Program-made: the position numbers and the translations under genes
The notes under the pieces: generated by a model
Seen by the model: only the letters and a program-made list of their open reading frames with translations
Databases searched by the model: none
What the model was told of the DNA's origin: nothing
DNA from: Flavobacterium sp. H122
GTDB taxonomy: Bacteria > Bacteroidota > Bacteroidia > Flavobacteriales > Flavobacteriaceae
Assembly (NCBI RefSeq): GCF_004959765.1
Contig: NZ_SJZD01000002.1
Span: 186,001-250,000 of the forward strand
Reading direction: 5' to 3'
Length of the DNA stretch: 64,000 nucleotides
In this document: one piece after another, positions 51,837 through 59,405 of the stretch
Numbering within the stretch: the stretch's first letter is position 1
Layout of the letters: each line of letters opens with the position of its first letter

Positions 51837-53939
51837 TTAATTAGGCTGATGTGCTGGTTTTAATAAATCATTGACCGTTTTTACCGGATTAAATGTTTCC
51901 AGCGGAACTTCAACAAAAAGTGTAATCCAGTTAGCCATGCTTCCGTTCCATAAACCGGGTAACTCATAGGCTTTGTAAGAAGCTCCGTTTCTGCTTTTCT
52001 CAACAATAAATCCTGCTTCGGGGTTGGTGAATTCAAGCAGGTTGAATTTTTCTCCTTTATAGTTTTTTATACCGCAGACTAAGTCAACAGGGTTGAAATG
52101 AGTAGACGTGTTAAAAATACTTTTTTGGTTTGGATTGTTTAAATCAATCTGAGCTGATTCAACTATTTGTAAAGTCACGTTGCCCTTACTGTCTTTTACC
52201 CAAAATGGTCCGCCGCCAGGTTCATTTTCGTTTTTCACCATACCGCAAACCCGGATAGGGCGATCTAAAAACTGCTGTAAAATTTTTATCTGGCTTTGTT
52301 CTTTAAATTCATCAAAATCAGAATTAATTTTAATGTTAAGTTCTGTTATGATGAATTTTTTGATTTCTTCAATTTTTTCGATACCAATGGTTTGGTTATC
52401 CAGAATATTCAAATATCCGAAAACCTTTTCCTGAATGCTCAATAAGTTGCCGGCTAAGGCTTTTTTATAAAAAGAAATGGTTTCTATATTGTTGTGGCTT
52501 ACATTGTCAATGTTTTTTATAAAGATAATGTCAGCGTTTCTGTTATTTAAGTTGTAAAGCAGCGCACCGTGACCACCGGGTCTGAAAATAATCTGACCGG
52601 CATTATTTTTAAGAAGCGTTTCTTTTTTACCTATTGCAACAGAATCAGTTATGGAATCCTGAAACGAATAGGAATAGTTGATTTGTACGTTTTGCTTTTT
52701 ATTTATTAAGCCAATTTCATTTTCGAAAAGCGGTAAATGTTCTTCCGAAATTGTAAAATGTATAGATGCTTCTTTTTTGTTTGCAATGTAGGTTTCGGCT
52801 TCTTTAAAATGCTCTGTAATAGGCGTTGCAATTTCGTCTTTGTAGGCATGAAACGGTAGAACTGCCTTTGGCTTGTTTAAATAATCGAAGTTGCTGTCTT
52901 CCAATATGGTTTTTATAAACCAATAGTTTTTTTTATCCCTAGAAAACTTTTTGAAATTATCAAATTTTAATTTCAAATAACGGTCTACATCGTTGAAGAA
53001 TGGGAATTTATCCATTGCAATAATGAAAGTTTCCAACGAACGGTTTTTAGAGCGGTTAATGTAGGCGTTAATGGTTTCGTTTTCCAGGTCAAAATCTGTT
53101 AGAAAATCAGATAAAAACTTAAACATTCTGGTGGCTGCCCCTGATGCAGGAACGAATTTTTCAAGAGTCAGTTTGTTTAATTTGTCTTCAAATTTTGATA
53201 TATAAGTTTCAAATTCTGCTGTTGAGTATTTAAGAATACCATTGTCGATTGAGGCATGCTCTTCTATATGAATCTTTTCAATTCCTTTTTTTACCGAATT
53301 AATCTGATGGATAACAGCGTCAATATCCTTGTTTTGATTGTAAAGCTCAACAAATTCCAGACTGGTCAATCCTGCTTTTAAGGCTTTTTCCAAATTGATT
53401 ACAATCCTGGCTGCTTTTTCCAGACGTTGCTGTTTGCTGCCGCTGATTTGAATGAAAGGTTTGTTGTAATCAATTAAGTTTTGTTTGAAAACTTCGAAGG
53501 AAGAATCTCTGTATTCCTTACTGTCACGTAAACCGTCATCCTCCCAGGGAACGTCTTTATCTGTTAGAAAATATAAATCATAATGGTGTGATCTTGCAGC
53601 TTCTTCAAGTTCAAAAGTACAGTGATTGTAATAAATATCAGAATACACCTTGGTGACTAAAGCATTAGTGTCACAAAACAAATATTTATTGGCTTCGTTT
53701 AATGCTTCATTTTCTATGGCTGTTTGTCCAATAGCAATGGGAAGCAAATCTTTTTCTTCACAAATACGCCCTTCTTTCTCTAGTATTTCCTGAAGAAAAT
53801 CACGTGCAAACTCAACAATCCAAACGGTATTGAAATAATTGGCCAGATCACGTGCTAAAGTGGTTTTTCCTGTACTTTCCGGCCCGTAAGTGGTTATTTT
53901 AAGGATGCTGGTTGGTTTTTGTCTAAGATTTTCTTCCAT
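51837..53939 (-). CDS. Fusion: NadR-like nucleoside kinase plus DUF4301
   Basis: A 700-residue two-domain protein. ATG 53939 (MEENLRQKP) is chosen; an upstream ATG at 54014 lies deep in pnuC. Residues ~15-200 are a P-loop kinase like the C-terminal domain of NadR: TYGPESTGKTT (Walker A), EFARDFLQE and LTDKDVPWEDDGLRD (lid/substrate). In NadR this domain phosphorylates nicotinamide riboside. Residues ~235-700 are DUF4301, with VPASGAATRMFK, FRPGGHGALL, FIKNIDNV and NEPGGGPFWV. These strings recall UDP-sugar pyrophosphorylases (GTRM, PGGHG, xNIDN), so a nucleotidyltransferase fold is inferred. It overlaps pnuC by 46 bp, supporting a shared NAD-salvage role. It lacks the HIGH-type NMN adenylyltransferase domain of NadR. 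Confidence 0.87.
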   Translation of the reverse strand: MEENLRQKPTSILKITTYGPESTGKTTLARDLANYFNTVWIVEFARDFLQEILEKEGRICEEKDLLPIAIGQTAIENEALNEANKYLFCDTNALVTKVYSDIYYNHCTFELEEAARSHHYDLYFLTDKDVPWEDDGLRDSKEYRDSSFEVFKQNLIDYNKPFIQISGSKQQRLEKAARIVINLEKALKAGLTSLEFVELYNQNKDIDAVIHQINSVKKGIEKIHIEEHASIDNGILKYSTAEFETYISKFEDKLNKLTLEKFVPASGAATRMFKFLSDFLTDFDLENETINAYINRSKNRSLETFIIAMDKFPFFNDVDRYLKLKFDNFKKFSRDKKNYWFIKTILEDSNFDYLNKPKAVLPFHAYKDEIATPITEHFKEAETYIANKKEASIHFTISEEHLPLFENEIGLINKKQNVQINYSYSFQDSITDSVAIGKKETLLKNNAGQIIFRPGGHGALLYNLNNRNADIIFIKNIDNVSHNNIETISFYKKALAGNLLSIQEKVFGYLNILDNQTIGIEKIEEIKKFIITELNIKINSDFDEFKEQSQIKILQQFLDRPIRVCGMVKNENEPGGGPFWVKDSKGNVTLQIVESAQIDLNNPNQKSIFNTSTHFNPVDLVCGIKNYKGEKFNLLEFTNPEAGFIVEKSRNGASYKAYELPGLWNGSMANWITLFVEVPLETFNPVKTVNDLLKPAHQPN

Positions 53940-54526
53940 TCTAAATAGGCTAATATGGCTAATATTGTGAAAACAACATATTGGAGAGCAAATATATAAA
54001 GTTCTCTTGACCAAAGGATAGGAACAATTAGAAAATCACCAATTATCCAAAGCGTCCAGTTTTCAATTTTTTTCAGGGCCATGTACCACATCGCGGTAAA
54101 GAAAACGGATGTTGTGAAAATATCCAGCCAATTGCTGGGATGTATTTCCACACCAAAAAGGTTGTAAATAAAGAAACATACTATTCCGGTAAATACAAAC
54201 ATTCCGAAACCAATAAATTTTTCCCTTGTGCTGGTTCTTGTAATTTGTAAATCATCTTCTTTTGTATCGGTAAATTTTGTCCATTTATACCATCCAAAAA
54301 TACTCATAACGGTATAATAAATATTAATACTCATATCGGCAAGATATTGTGCTTTGAACATTACATATACCGTAATAATTGTTGCTATAATCCCGGTTGG
54401 AAAAACAAGATAGCTTTCTTTTTTTGCATACCAGACACTTAAAATGCCAAAAATAAATGCGATGGATTCCAGCCAGATTTGCCAGTCTGGAACATTTTGA
54501 TATTGTGAAAAAATCTGTTCAATCAT
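53894..54526 (-). CDS. pnuC: Nicotinamide riboside transporter PnuC
   Basis: A 210-residue inner-membrane protein with about seven helices. Start ATG 54526 is used; it follows the GGGPS stop by one base. PnuC landmarks are IWLESIAFIFGILSVWYAKK, YLVFPTGIIATIITVYVMFK, DMSINIYYTVMSIFGWYKW and WTLWIIGDFLIVPILW. PnuC imports nicotinamide riboside, trapped by phosphorylation inside; the downstream NadR-like kinase is the expected partner and overlaps it by 46 bp. Thiamine transporters of the same fold (PnuT) are an alternative, but the kinase context favours nicotinamide riboside. Confidence 0.91.
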   Translation of the reverse strand: MIEQIFSQYQNVPDWQIWLESIAFIFGILSVWYAKKESYLVFPTGIIATIITVYVMFKAQYLADMSINIYYTVMSIFGWYKWTKFTDTKEDDLQITRTSTREKFIGFGMFVFTGIVCFFIYNLFGVEIHPSNWLDIFTTSVFFTAMWYMALKKIENWTLWIIGDFLIVPILWSRELYIFALQYVVFTILAILAYLEWKKILDKNQPASLK

Positions 54527-54527
54527 T

Positions 54528-55235
54528 TTAATTAAAAAAATTTGGATCGTTCTCAAAAGCAGTGCCAATGACTACCAAGTCAGCCCCGGCTTTGAAAGCT
54601 TCCTCAATTCCCTGTTTTGAACGGATACCGCCGCCAACAATTAGAGGAATATTTAAGTTTTCGGATATTTTTTGAATCATTTCAGTTGGTACCGTTTTTT
54701 CGGCACCGCTTCCTGCCTCGAGATAGATTAACTTTTTACCTAAATACTCGCCGGCTTTTGCAGTTTTAAAAGCTAAGTCAATATTGTTGCTTTCTATCGG
54801 TTGGGTCTGGCTTACCCTTTGTACTGCGGTTTCTTTTCCGCCGTCAATCAAAATATAACCGGTTGGAATAATTTCAAGACTGGAGTTTTGCAGCATTTCT
54901 ATTGAATTGATATGATGTTCAATTAAATACTCCGGATTTCTGCCGGAAAGTAAGCTTAAAAATAAAAGTCCGTCTGCTTTATGTGAAATTTGGGAAGGAT
55001 GTCCGGGAAAAATCAATACAGGAAGTTGAATATGCTTTTTCAGTCCCATTATCAGTTCATCCATTATATCTTTCTCTACAATGCTGCCACCAACAAAAAT
55101 GTGTGTGGCGGGTGATTGTTTTATTTTTTCTGATAATGATTTTATTGCAGCTAAATCAACTTTGTCCGGATCGATTAATATCGCCAGTTGCTTTTTCTTT
55201 TCTTTTTTAGCCGATACGATTTGCTGATAAAACAT
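54528..55235 (-). CDS. Geranylgeranylglyceryl phosphate synthase (archaeal-type, PcrB/GGGPS family)
   Basis: A 235-residue TIM-barrel prenyltransferase that joins a polyprenyl diphosphate to sn-glycerol-1-phosphate, the first step of archaeal ether lipids. LAILIDPDKVD, HIFVGGSIVEKD, VLIFPGHPSQIS, GLLFLSLLSGRNPEYLI, LIYLEAGSGAEKTV, IVGGGIRSKQGIEEA and DLVVIGTAFEND are the phosphate- and substrate-binding blocks. Bacteroidetes are known to carry group II GGGPS enzymes. The lipid made here and the source of glycerol-1-phosphate are unknown. It leads the operon with pnuC. Confidence 0.93.
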   Translation of the reverse strand: MFYQQIVSAKKEKKKQLAILIDPDKVDLAAIKSLSEKIKQSPATHIFVGGSIVEKDIMDELIMGLKKHIQLPVLIFPGHPSQISHKADGLLFLSLLSGRNPEYLIEHHINSIEMLQNSSLEIIPTGYILIDGGKETAVQRVSQTQPIESNNIDLAFKTAKAGEYLGKKLIYLEAGSGAEKTVPTEMIQKISENLNIPLIVGGGIRSKQGIEEAFKAGADLVVIGTAFENDPNFFN

Positions 55236-55360
55236 GTGCTCTTCTTAATGCAATGTAAAAGTAATTCTTTTAAAGAATATGCATTTGAATTTATGAATTA
55301 TATAGCGAAAATAGTTTTTTAAAAATGATTTTTATCATGCAACTATCTGATTATCTGATG

Positions 55361-55368
55361 TAAATTTG
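55361..55368 (+). promoter_or_regulatory. -7 box of the 95-residue membrane protein gene
   Basis: TAAATTTG, start site expected ~17 nt before the ATG at 55390. No -33 TTG in range. Confidence 0.5.
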
Positions 55369-55389
55369 TAGTATAAAATAATAAGAATC

Positions 55390-55677
55390 ATGACATTATA
55401 TCAAAAAACATTTCAAAACTTTGAAGAAGGATATTTAGGTTTTGTTACCCTGGCAATTATTGGGCAAAGTTGTTTGGGAGGTGCCGCAGCCATGTATATT
55501 TTAGAAAATGGTGTTTCGTTTTTGCAAATGTTTCAACTGACTTTAGTGGTGTTGATCTGCAGTTGTGTTAATGGAGCAATCCTGTCGCAGCAAAAGCATA
55601 AATTAGTTTTTAATCTGATAATTATCAGTGCAGTAGTAAGTATATTGACTATAATTATGAATACGATAATTCTATAA
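55390..55677 (+). CDS. Small three-helix membrane protein, unknown
   Basis: A 95-residue protein with three likely membrane helices at ~residues 17-37, 45-63 and 73-94 (GFVTLAIIGQSCLGGAAAMY, MFQLTLVVLICSCVNGAILS, LIIISAVVSILTIIMNTIIL). It is not recognised. A good -7 box and gene-like codon use support it. It stands alone between the GGGPS operon and the convergent phosphopantetheinyl transferase gene. Confidence 0.72.
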   Translation: MTLYQKTFQNFEEGYLGFVTLAIIGQSCLGGAAAMYILENGVSFLQMFQLTLVVLICSCVNGAILSQQKHKLVFNLIIISAVVSILTIIMNTIIL

Positions 55678-55707
55678 TTTTTACTAAGATAATTTTCTTT
55701 GTTGTCT

Positions 55708-56367
55708 CTATGACTGAAAAGCACAAACCAACATATAATTGTTTGCTTCTTCAAAGAAAATATCGAAATTTTCTATACAGGAATTAAAATGCAATTCGGC
55801 TTTACATTTTTTATCCGATAGTGTAAAAGGTTTTTCGAAGATATGATCCGGAAAACTGATGCCAACCTCATTTTTAACTTTAAAAATAGCCTCCTTGGTT
55901 CCCCAAATCACGGTGGCTTTTTTCATTTGATCAGCTTCTGACAGATTTTCCAAATGCCACATTTCCATAAAACGGGGAGCAATGCGAAGTACTTTTTCTT
56001 TAACCTGTTCGATGTCAATACCAATATTTTGATTGCTTAAAGCTATTGCTGCAAAATCGAATGAATGAGAAATGGAGATATGTTTTTCATCCTGTTCTGA
56101 AGTATCGGGATGTTGAAAAGTATCTTTTAAATGTGGTTTGCCAAATTCGTCATAAATCAAATCAAAATCGGTGTAGCCGCAATACTGAAGTAACATTCGA
56201 ACGCTTAAAAAAGCTTTTTGATGACTTTCTGATTTCATGCCTTCAAGCCGCGCAAGAGAAGAATCTTTTAGTAAAACCTGACGGAACAGTTCGTTGTAAT
56301 CTTCAGTTATTTTCCAAAGAAAAACTGTTGTATCGTTATTGATAAAAATTGTTTTGAATAAAGGCAT
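55708..56367 (-). CDS. 4'-phosphopantetheinyl transferase superfamily protein
   Basis: A 219-residue Sfp-like transferase that moves phosphopantetheine from CoA to a carrier protein. IGIDIEQVKEKV holds the Mg-binding Asp/Glu and WGTKEAIFK the WxxKEA motif. Length is that of Sfp-type rather than the short AcpS type. It may activate the fatty-acid ACP or a secondary-metabolite carrier such as those of aryl-polyene/flexirubin pathways; no such cluster lies here. Single gene, divergent from ahcY. Confidence 0.92.
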   Translation of the reverse strand: MPLFKTIFINNDTTVFLWKITEDYNELFRQVLLKDSSLARLEGMKSESHQKAFLSVRMLLQYCGYTDFDLIYDEFGKPHLKDTFQHPDTSEQDEKHISISHSFDFAAIALSNQNIGIDIEQVKEKVLRIAPRFMEMWHLENLSEADQMKKATVIWGTKEAIFKVKNEVGISFPDHIFEKPFTLSDKKCKAELHFNSCIENFDIFFEEANNYMLVCAFQS

Positions 56368-56441
56368 TACCAGAAAAAAATAAATGCACTGAAAATTAAC
56401 AGGTTATATTTATTAAACAAATATTAAATATCGATTATTAA

Positions 56442-56472
56442 TTGGGAAATCGAAAACTAATCTGTAATTTTG
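56442..56472 (+). promoter_or_regulatory. Promoter of ahcY
   Basis: TTG at 56442-56444, a 20-bp spacer and TAATTTTG at 56465-56472. The leader of ~32 nt is too short for a SAM or SAH riboswitch. Confidence 0.7.
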
Positions 56473-56508
56473 CAGTCCAAATTTTGTTAAACAAATATAC
56501 TAAAATAG

Positions 56509-57825
56509 ATGAGTACAACAACAATTCCATTTGTAGCGTATAAGGTTAAAGATATTAATCTTGCGGCTTGGGGAAGAAAAGAAATTGAATTGGCAGAAGC
56601 TGAAATGCCAGGTTTAATGGCGCTTCGTGCTGAATATGGTGCAAGTCAGCCGTTAAAAGGAGCGCGTATTGCAGGATGTTTACACATGACAATTCAAACT
56701 GCAGTTTTAATTGAAACATTAATTGCTTTAGGAGCTGAGGTTACTTGGTCTTCTTGTAATATTTTTTCTACTCAGGATCAGGCTGCCGCTGCAATTGCTG
56801 CTGCTGGAATTCAGGTGTATGCTTGGAAAGGTCTTGATGAAGAATCTTTTGACTGGTGTATCGAGCAAACGTTATTCTTTGGTGAAGACAGAAAACCATT
56901 GAACATGATCTTGGATGACGGTGGAGATTTAACGAATATGGTTTTTGACCGTTACCCGGAATTAATTCCTGGTATCAAAGGTTTATCTGAAGAGACTACA
57001 ACTGGTGTTCACCGTTTGTATGAAAGAATGAAAAACGGTACATTGTTCATGCCGGCTATCAACGTAAATGATTCTGTTACTAAATCGAAATTCGATAACA
57101 AATACGGATGTAAAGAATCTGCAGTAGATGCTATCCGTCGTGCGACTGACGTTATGTTGGCAGGTAAAAGAGTTGTGGTTTGCGGATACGGTGATGTAGG
57201 TAAAGGTACTGCAGCTTCTTTCCGTGGTGCTGGTTCTATTGTTACAGTAACTGAAATCGATCCAATTTGTGCTTTACAGGCAGCTATGGACGGTTTTGAA
57301 GTTAAAAAACTGGATACTGTTGTTGGTAACGCTGATATCGTAATCACTACTACAGGTAACAAGGATATCGTTGTTGGAAGACATTTCGAAGCAATGAAAG
57401 ACAAAACTATCGTTTGTAACATTGGTCACTTCGATAACGAAATCGACATGGCTTGGTTAAACAAAAACCATGGTGCTTCAAAAATCGAAATTAAACCACA
57501 GGTGGATAAGTACAATGTAAACGGAAATGATATTCTAATTTTGGCTGAAGGACGTTTAGTGAACTTAGGTTGTGCTACAGGTCATCCGTCATTTGTAATG
57601 TCAAATTCATTCACGAACCAAACATTAGCTCAGTTAGAGTTGTGGAATAATTCTGCAAACTATAAAAATGAAGTGTATATGTTACCGAAACATTTAGATG
57701 AAAAAGTAGCAGCTTTACACTTGGCTAAATTAGGTGTTGAATTAGAAACATTAAATGCTGAGCAGGCTGCCTATATTGGTGTTGAGGTTCAAGGTCCGTT
57801 CAAGCCTGAATACTACAGATATTAA
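56509..57825 (+). CDS. ahcY: Adenosylhomocysteinase
   Basis: A 438-residue NAD-dependent enzyme that splits S-adenosylhomocysteine into adenosine and homocysteine in the methyl cycle. Substrate-binding motifs are [41 protein letters not shown] and [13 protein letters not shown]. The NAD site is [13 protein letters not shown]. The C-terminus ends KPEYYRY, with the Lys and Tyr that close the partner's NAD site. Complete and of normal length; single gene. Confidence 0.97.
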   Translation: MSTTTIPFVAYKVKDINLAAWGRKEIELAEAEMPGLMALRAEYGASQPLKGARIAGCLHMTIQTAVLIETLIALGAEVTWSSCNIFSTQDQAAAAIAAAGIQVYAWKGLDEESFDWCIEQTLFFGEDRKPLNMILDDGGDLTNMVFDRYPELIPGIKGLSEETTTGVHRLYERMKNGTLFMPAINVNDSVTKSKFDNKYGCKESAVDAIRRATDVMLAGKRVVVCGYGDVGKGTAASFRGAGSIVTVTEIDPICALQAAMDGFEVKKLDTVVGNADIVITTTGNKDIVVGRHFEAMKDKTIVCNIGHFDNEIDMAWLNKNHGASKIEIKPQVDKYNVNGNDILILAEGRLVNLGCATGHPSFVMSNSFTNQTLAQLELWNNSANYKNEVYMLPKHLDEKVAALHLAKLGVELETLNAEQAAYIGVEVQGPFKPEYYRY

Positions 57826-57834
57826 TCTTCATTT

Positions 57835-57861
57835 TGTCATTCCGACGAAGGAGGAATCTCA
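57835..57861 (+). repeat. Dispersed 'GTCATTCCGACGAAGGAGGAATC'-type repeat
   Basis: A 27-bp element just after ahcY with inverted ATTCC/GGAAT ends around GACGAAGGA. I recognise it as a common short intergenic repeat of Bacteroidetes genomes. One copy is seen here. Confidence 0.65.
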
Positions 57862-57865
57862 TAAA

Positions 57866-57900
57866 ATTAAAAACCCTTGTATTTGCAAGGGTTTTTGTTT
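57866..57900. terminator. Bidirectional terminator after ahcY
   Basis: AAACCCTTG (57871-57879) pairs with CAAGGGTTT (57886-57894), with T run to the right and A run to the left, between convergent ahcY and the anti-sigma-like gene. Confidence 0.88.
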
Positions 57901-57901
57901 T

Positions 57902-58300
57902 TTATGAGTTGTGATTAAAATGCTTTTTCAAAAAAGATAGTTGCGCTAAAAGCATAAATGATGTAATGCTAATGCTTAAAGTGCTTATTTTTGAAAAAGA
58001 AAATATTTTAGGCGTGTTGAATTTTAACAAAGTACTAAAGTCAAGCGGTACTGCAAATCGGCTTGATTGTGATTTGTCAGAAAGTAAAAGGGCAGTAACT
58101 ATCAGAACTGCCAATACTAAAATTAAAAGCGCGGTTTGTTTTGAAATCAGTGGTTTGTATTCGAAAGCTTTGTTTTTTTGGCTTACAGCTACTTTATTCA
58201 TGACTTTTGAGGTGAAATCAAACGAAGGAGTTTCCAAAGTCTGATTTTTCATCATTTGGTCAATCAAATTTTCGATATGTTTATCTTCTTTCATATTCAT
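57902..58300 (-). CDS. Small membrane protein, probable anti-sigma factor
   Basis: A 132-residue protein with a cytoplasmic N-terminal ~48 residues (KHIENLIDQMMKNQTLETP, FDFTSKVMNKV), a membrane helix at ~53-70 (ALLILVLAVLIVTALLLS), and a second hydrophobic stretch at ~105-125. It has no named domain that I recognise. Its gene overlaps the end of the ECF sigma gene by 20 bp, and the size, topology and coupling fit a sigma-binding membrane protein. The role is inferred from position only. ATG 58294 is an alternative start. Confidence 0.7.
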   Translation of the reverse strand: MNMKEDKHIENLIDQMMKNQTLETPSFDFTSKVMNKVAVSQKNKAFEYKPLISKQTALLILVLAVLIVTALLLSDKSQSSRFAVPLDFSTLLKFNTPKIFSFSKISTLSISITSFMLLAQLSFLKKHFNHNS

Positions 58301-58871
58301 AATAATCCAACATTTCGGGTTCTAATCTTTTTTTTAAAATGGAAGCCAGTTTTTTTCTGGCCCTGAAAAGTTTTACTTTGATGTTTGCTTCACTGTTGTT
58401 CATTACTTTAGCAATTTCTTCAACAGATTGGTCATCAAAATAATATAGTGTCAGTAAAAAAGCATCTTCGCCGGGCAGTTCTTCCAAACATTCCTGTATG
58501 GCCTGATTTCTTTCTTTTTCATCTATGCTGTCTAAAATCCCTTCCAGTGCTTTTGTTTGATGTTCACTGAAATCTTCTATATAAGACACATTGTTTGCCT
58601 TCTTTTTTTTCTTTAAGGCATCCAGACAGGTGTTGTAAGTCACTTTATATACCCAGGTCGAAAATTTGGATTCTCCTTTGAACTTATTCAGTGCATTATA
58701 AATTTTAATGAATGTATCCTGGGAAATTTCTTCAGCCTCCTCTTTATTGTTGAGCATTTTGACCGAAAGCGTATATACCATATCCTTATAACGGTCTACT
58801 AAAGCGGCAAAACTGTTCGTATTGCCATTTAGGACTAAATTGATATAATGCTGATCTTCTAAATGCGTCAT
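58281..58871 (-). CDS. ECF-type RNA polymerase sigma factor
   Basis: A 196-residue sigma-70 family protein. ATG 58871 (MTHLEDQHY) is chosen; the nine residues upstream come from the promoter region. Sigma2 spans ~20-85 (FAALVDRYKDMVYTLSVKML, EEAEEISQDTFIKIYNALN, FKGESKFSTWVYKVTYN) and sigma4 spans ~125-180 (LEELPGEDAFLLTLYYFDD, SVEEIAKVMNNSEANIKVKLFRARKKL). It directs transcription of a small regulon under envelope or other stress. A sequence matching the promoter of the divergent gene lies just upstream of it, which suggests autoregulation. Co-translated with the anti-sigma-like gene. Confidence 0.94.
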   Translation of the reverse strand: MTHLEDQHYINLVLNGNTNSFAALVDRYKDMVYTLSVKMLNNKEEAEEISQDTFIKIYNALNKFKGESKFSTWVYKVTYNTCLDALKKKKKANNVSYIEDFSEHQTKALEGILDSIDEKERNQAIQECLEELPGEDAFLLTLYYFDDQSVEEIAKVMNNSEANIKVKLFRARKKLASILKKRLEPEMLDYYEYERR

Positions 58872-58879
58872 ATATACAT

Positions 58880-58908
58880 AAGACGATAAAAGATACAATA
58901 TGGTTACA
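58880..58908 (-). promoter_or_regulatory. ECF-type promoter of the sigma factor gene
   Basis: On the minus strand TGTAAC (58908-58903), a 17-bp spacer and CGTCTT (58885-58880). It shares TGTAAC-N17-CGTC with the divergent promoter at 58940. The start site would lie only a few bases before the ATG at 58871. Confidence 0.7.
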
Positions 58909-58939
58909 AGATTATTAAAAAAAATATTTTTCTTTTTTG

Positions 58940-58968
58940 TGTAACCAAAATGTAACTCTTGTCGTCAT
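58940..58968 (+). promoter_or_regulatory. ECF-type promoter of the DUF6249-M1 peptidase unit
   Basis: TGTAAC (58940-58945), a 17-bp spacer and CGTCAT (58963-58968), the same layout as the sigma gene's own promoter. Expected start site near 58974, about 40 nt before the ATG at 59015. Confidence 0.72.
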
Positions 58969-59014
58969 AGCTTATGAACAATCATTAATTATTAATTTTT
59001 TAAATCAATCAATC

Positions 59015-59359
59015 ATGTTAGGAGACATTTTTATTCCGATTAGTTTTTTCTTAGCCGTTTTCGGTATTTTTTATCTTTATCTGTCAACACGTAACAGAGA
59101 ACGTTTGGCTCTAATAGAAAAAGGGGTAGACGCCAGTATTTTTATGTCGGGGGCTAAATCCAAATCCCCTTTTTACAAAGTAATTTTATTAAACCTTGCT
59201 TTATTGTTAATGGGTATTGGAGTGGGAACTTTTATTGCACTTTTATTAACCACATACACTTCTTTAAATGAGGATGGTATTTACCCGGCAACTATATTTA
59301 CTATGGCAGGAGTTTCTTTGTTTATTGGATTCAATATGACAAAAAAGTTAGAAGAATAA
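59015..59359 (+). CDS. DUF6249-like two-helix membrane protein
   Basis: A 114-residue membrane protein. ATG 59015 is chosen, since the longer frame from 58937 would include the promoter. Helices lie at ~5-22 (PISFFLAVFGIFYLYL), 52-72 (ILLNLALLLMGIGVGTFIALL) and ~88-106. RNRERLALIEKGVDASIF is the segment I associate with DUF6249 proteins, which often lie beside ECF sigma genes in Bacteroidetes. Function unknown. First gene of a unit with the M1 peptidase, 46 bp downstream. Confidence 0.85.
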   Translation: MLGDIFIPISFFLAVFGIFYLYLSTRNRERLALIEKGVDASIFMSGAKSKSPFYKVILLNLALLLMGIGVGTFIALLLTTYTSLNEDGIYPATIFTMAGVSLFIGFNMTKKLEE

Positions 59360-59405
59360 TACTAAATTTTATCATCAATTAAAAAACTAAAACATCAATC
59401 AAATC

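Noticed and set aside
53940..54014. N-terminal extension of the kinase/DUF4301 protein starting at 54014
   Set aside because: It would overlap pnuC by 121 bp and adds a Cys/His-rich stretch unlike the family; ATG 53939 is natural.
56473..56508. Possible SAM/SAH riboswitch before ahcY
   Set aside because: The predicted leader is about 32 nt without a hairpin.
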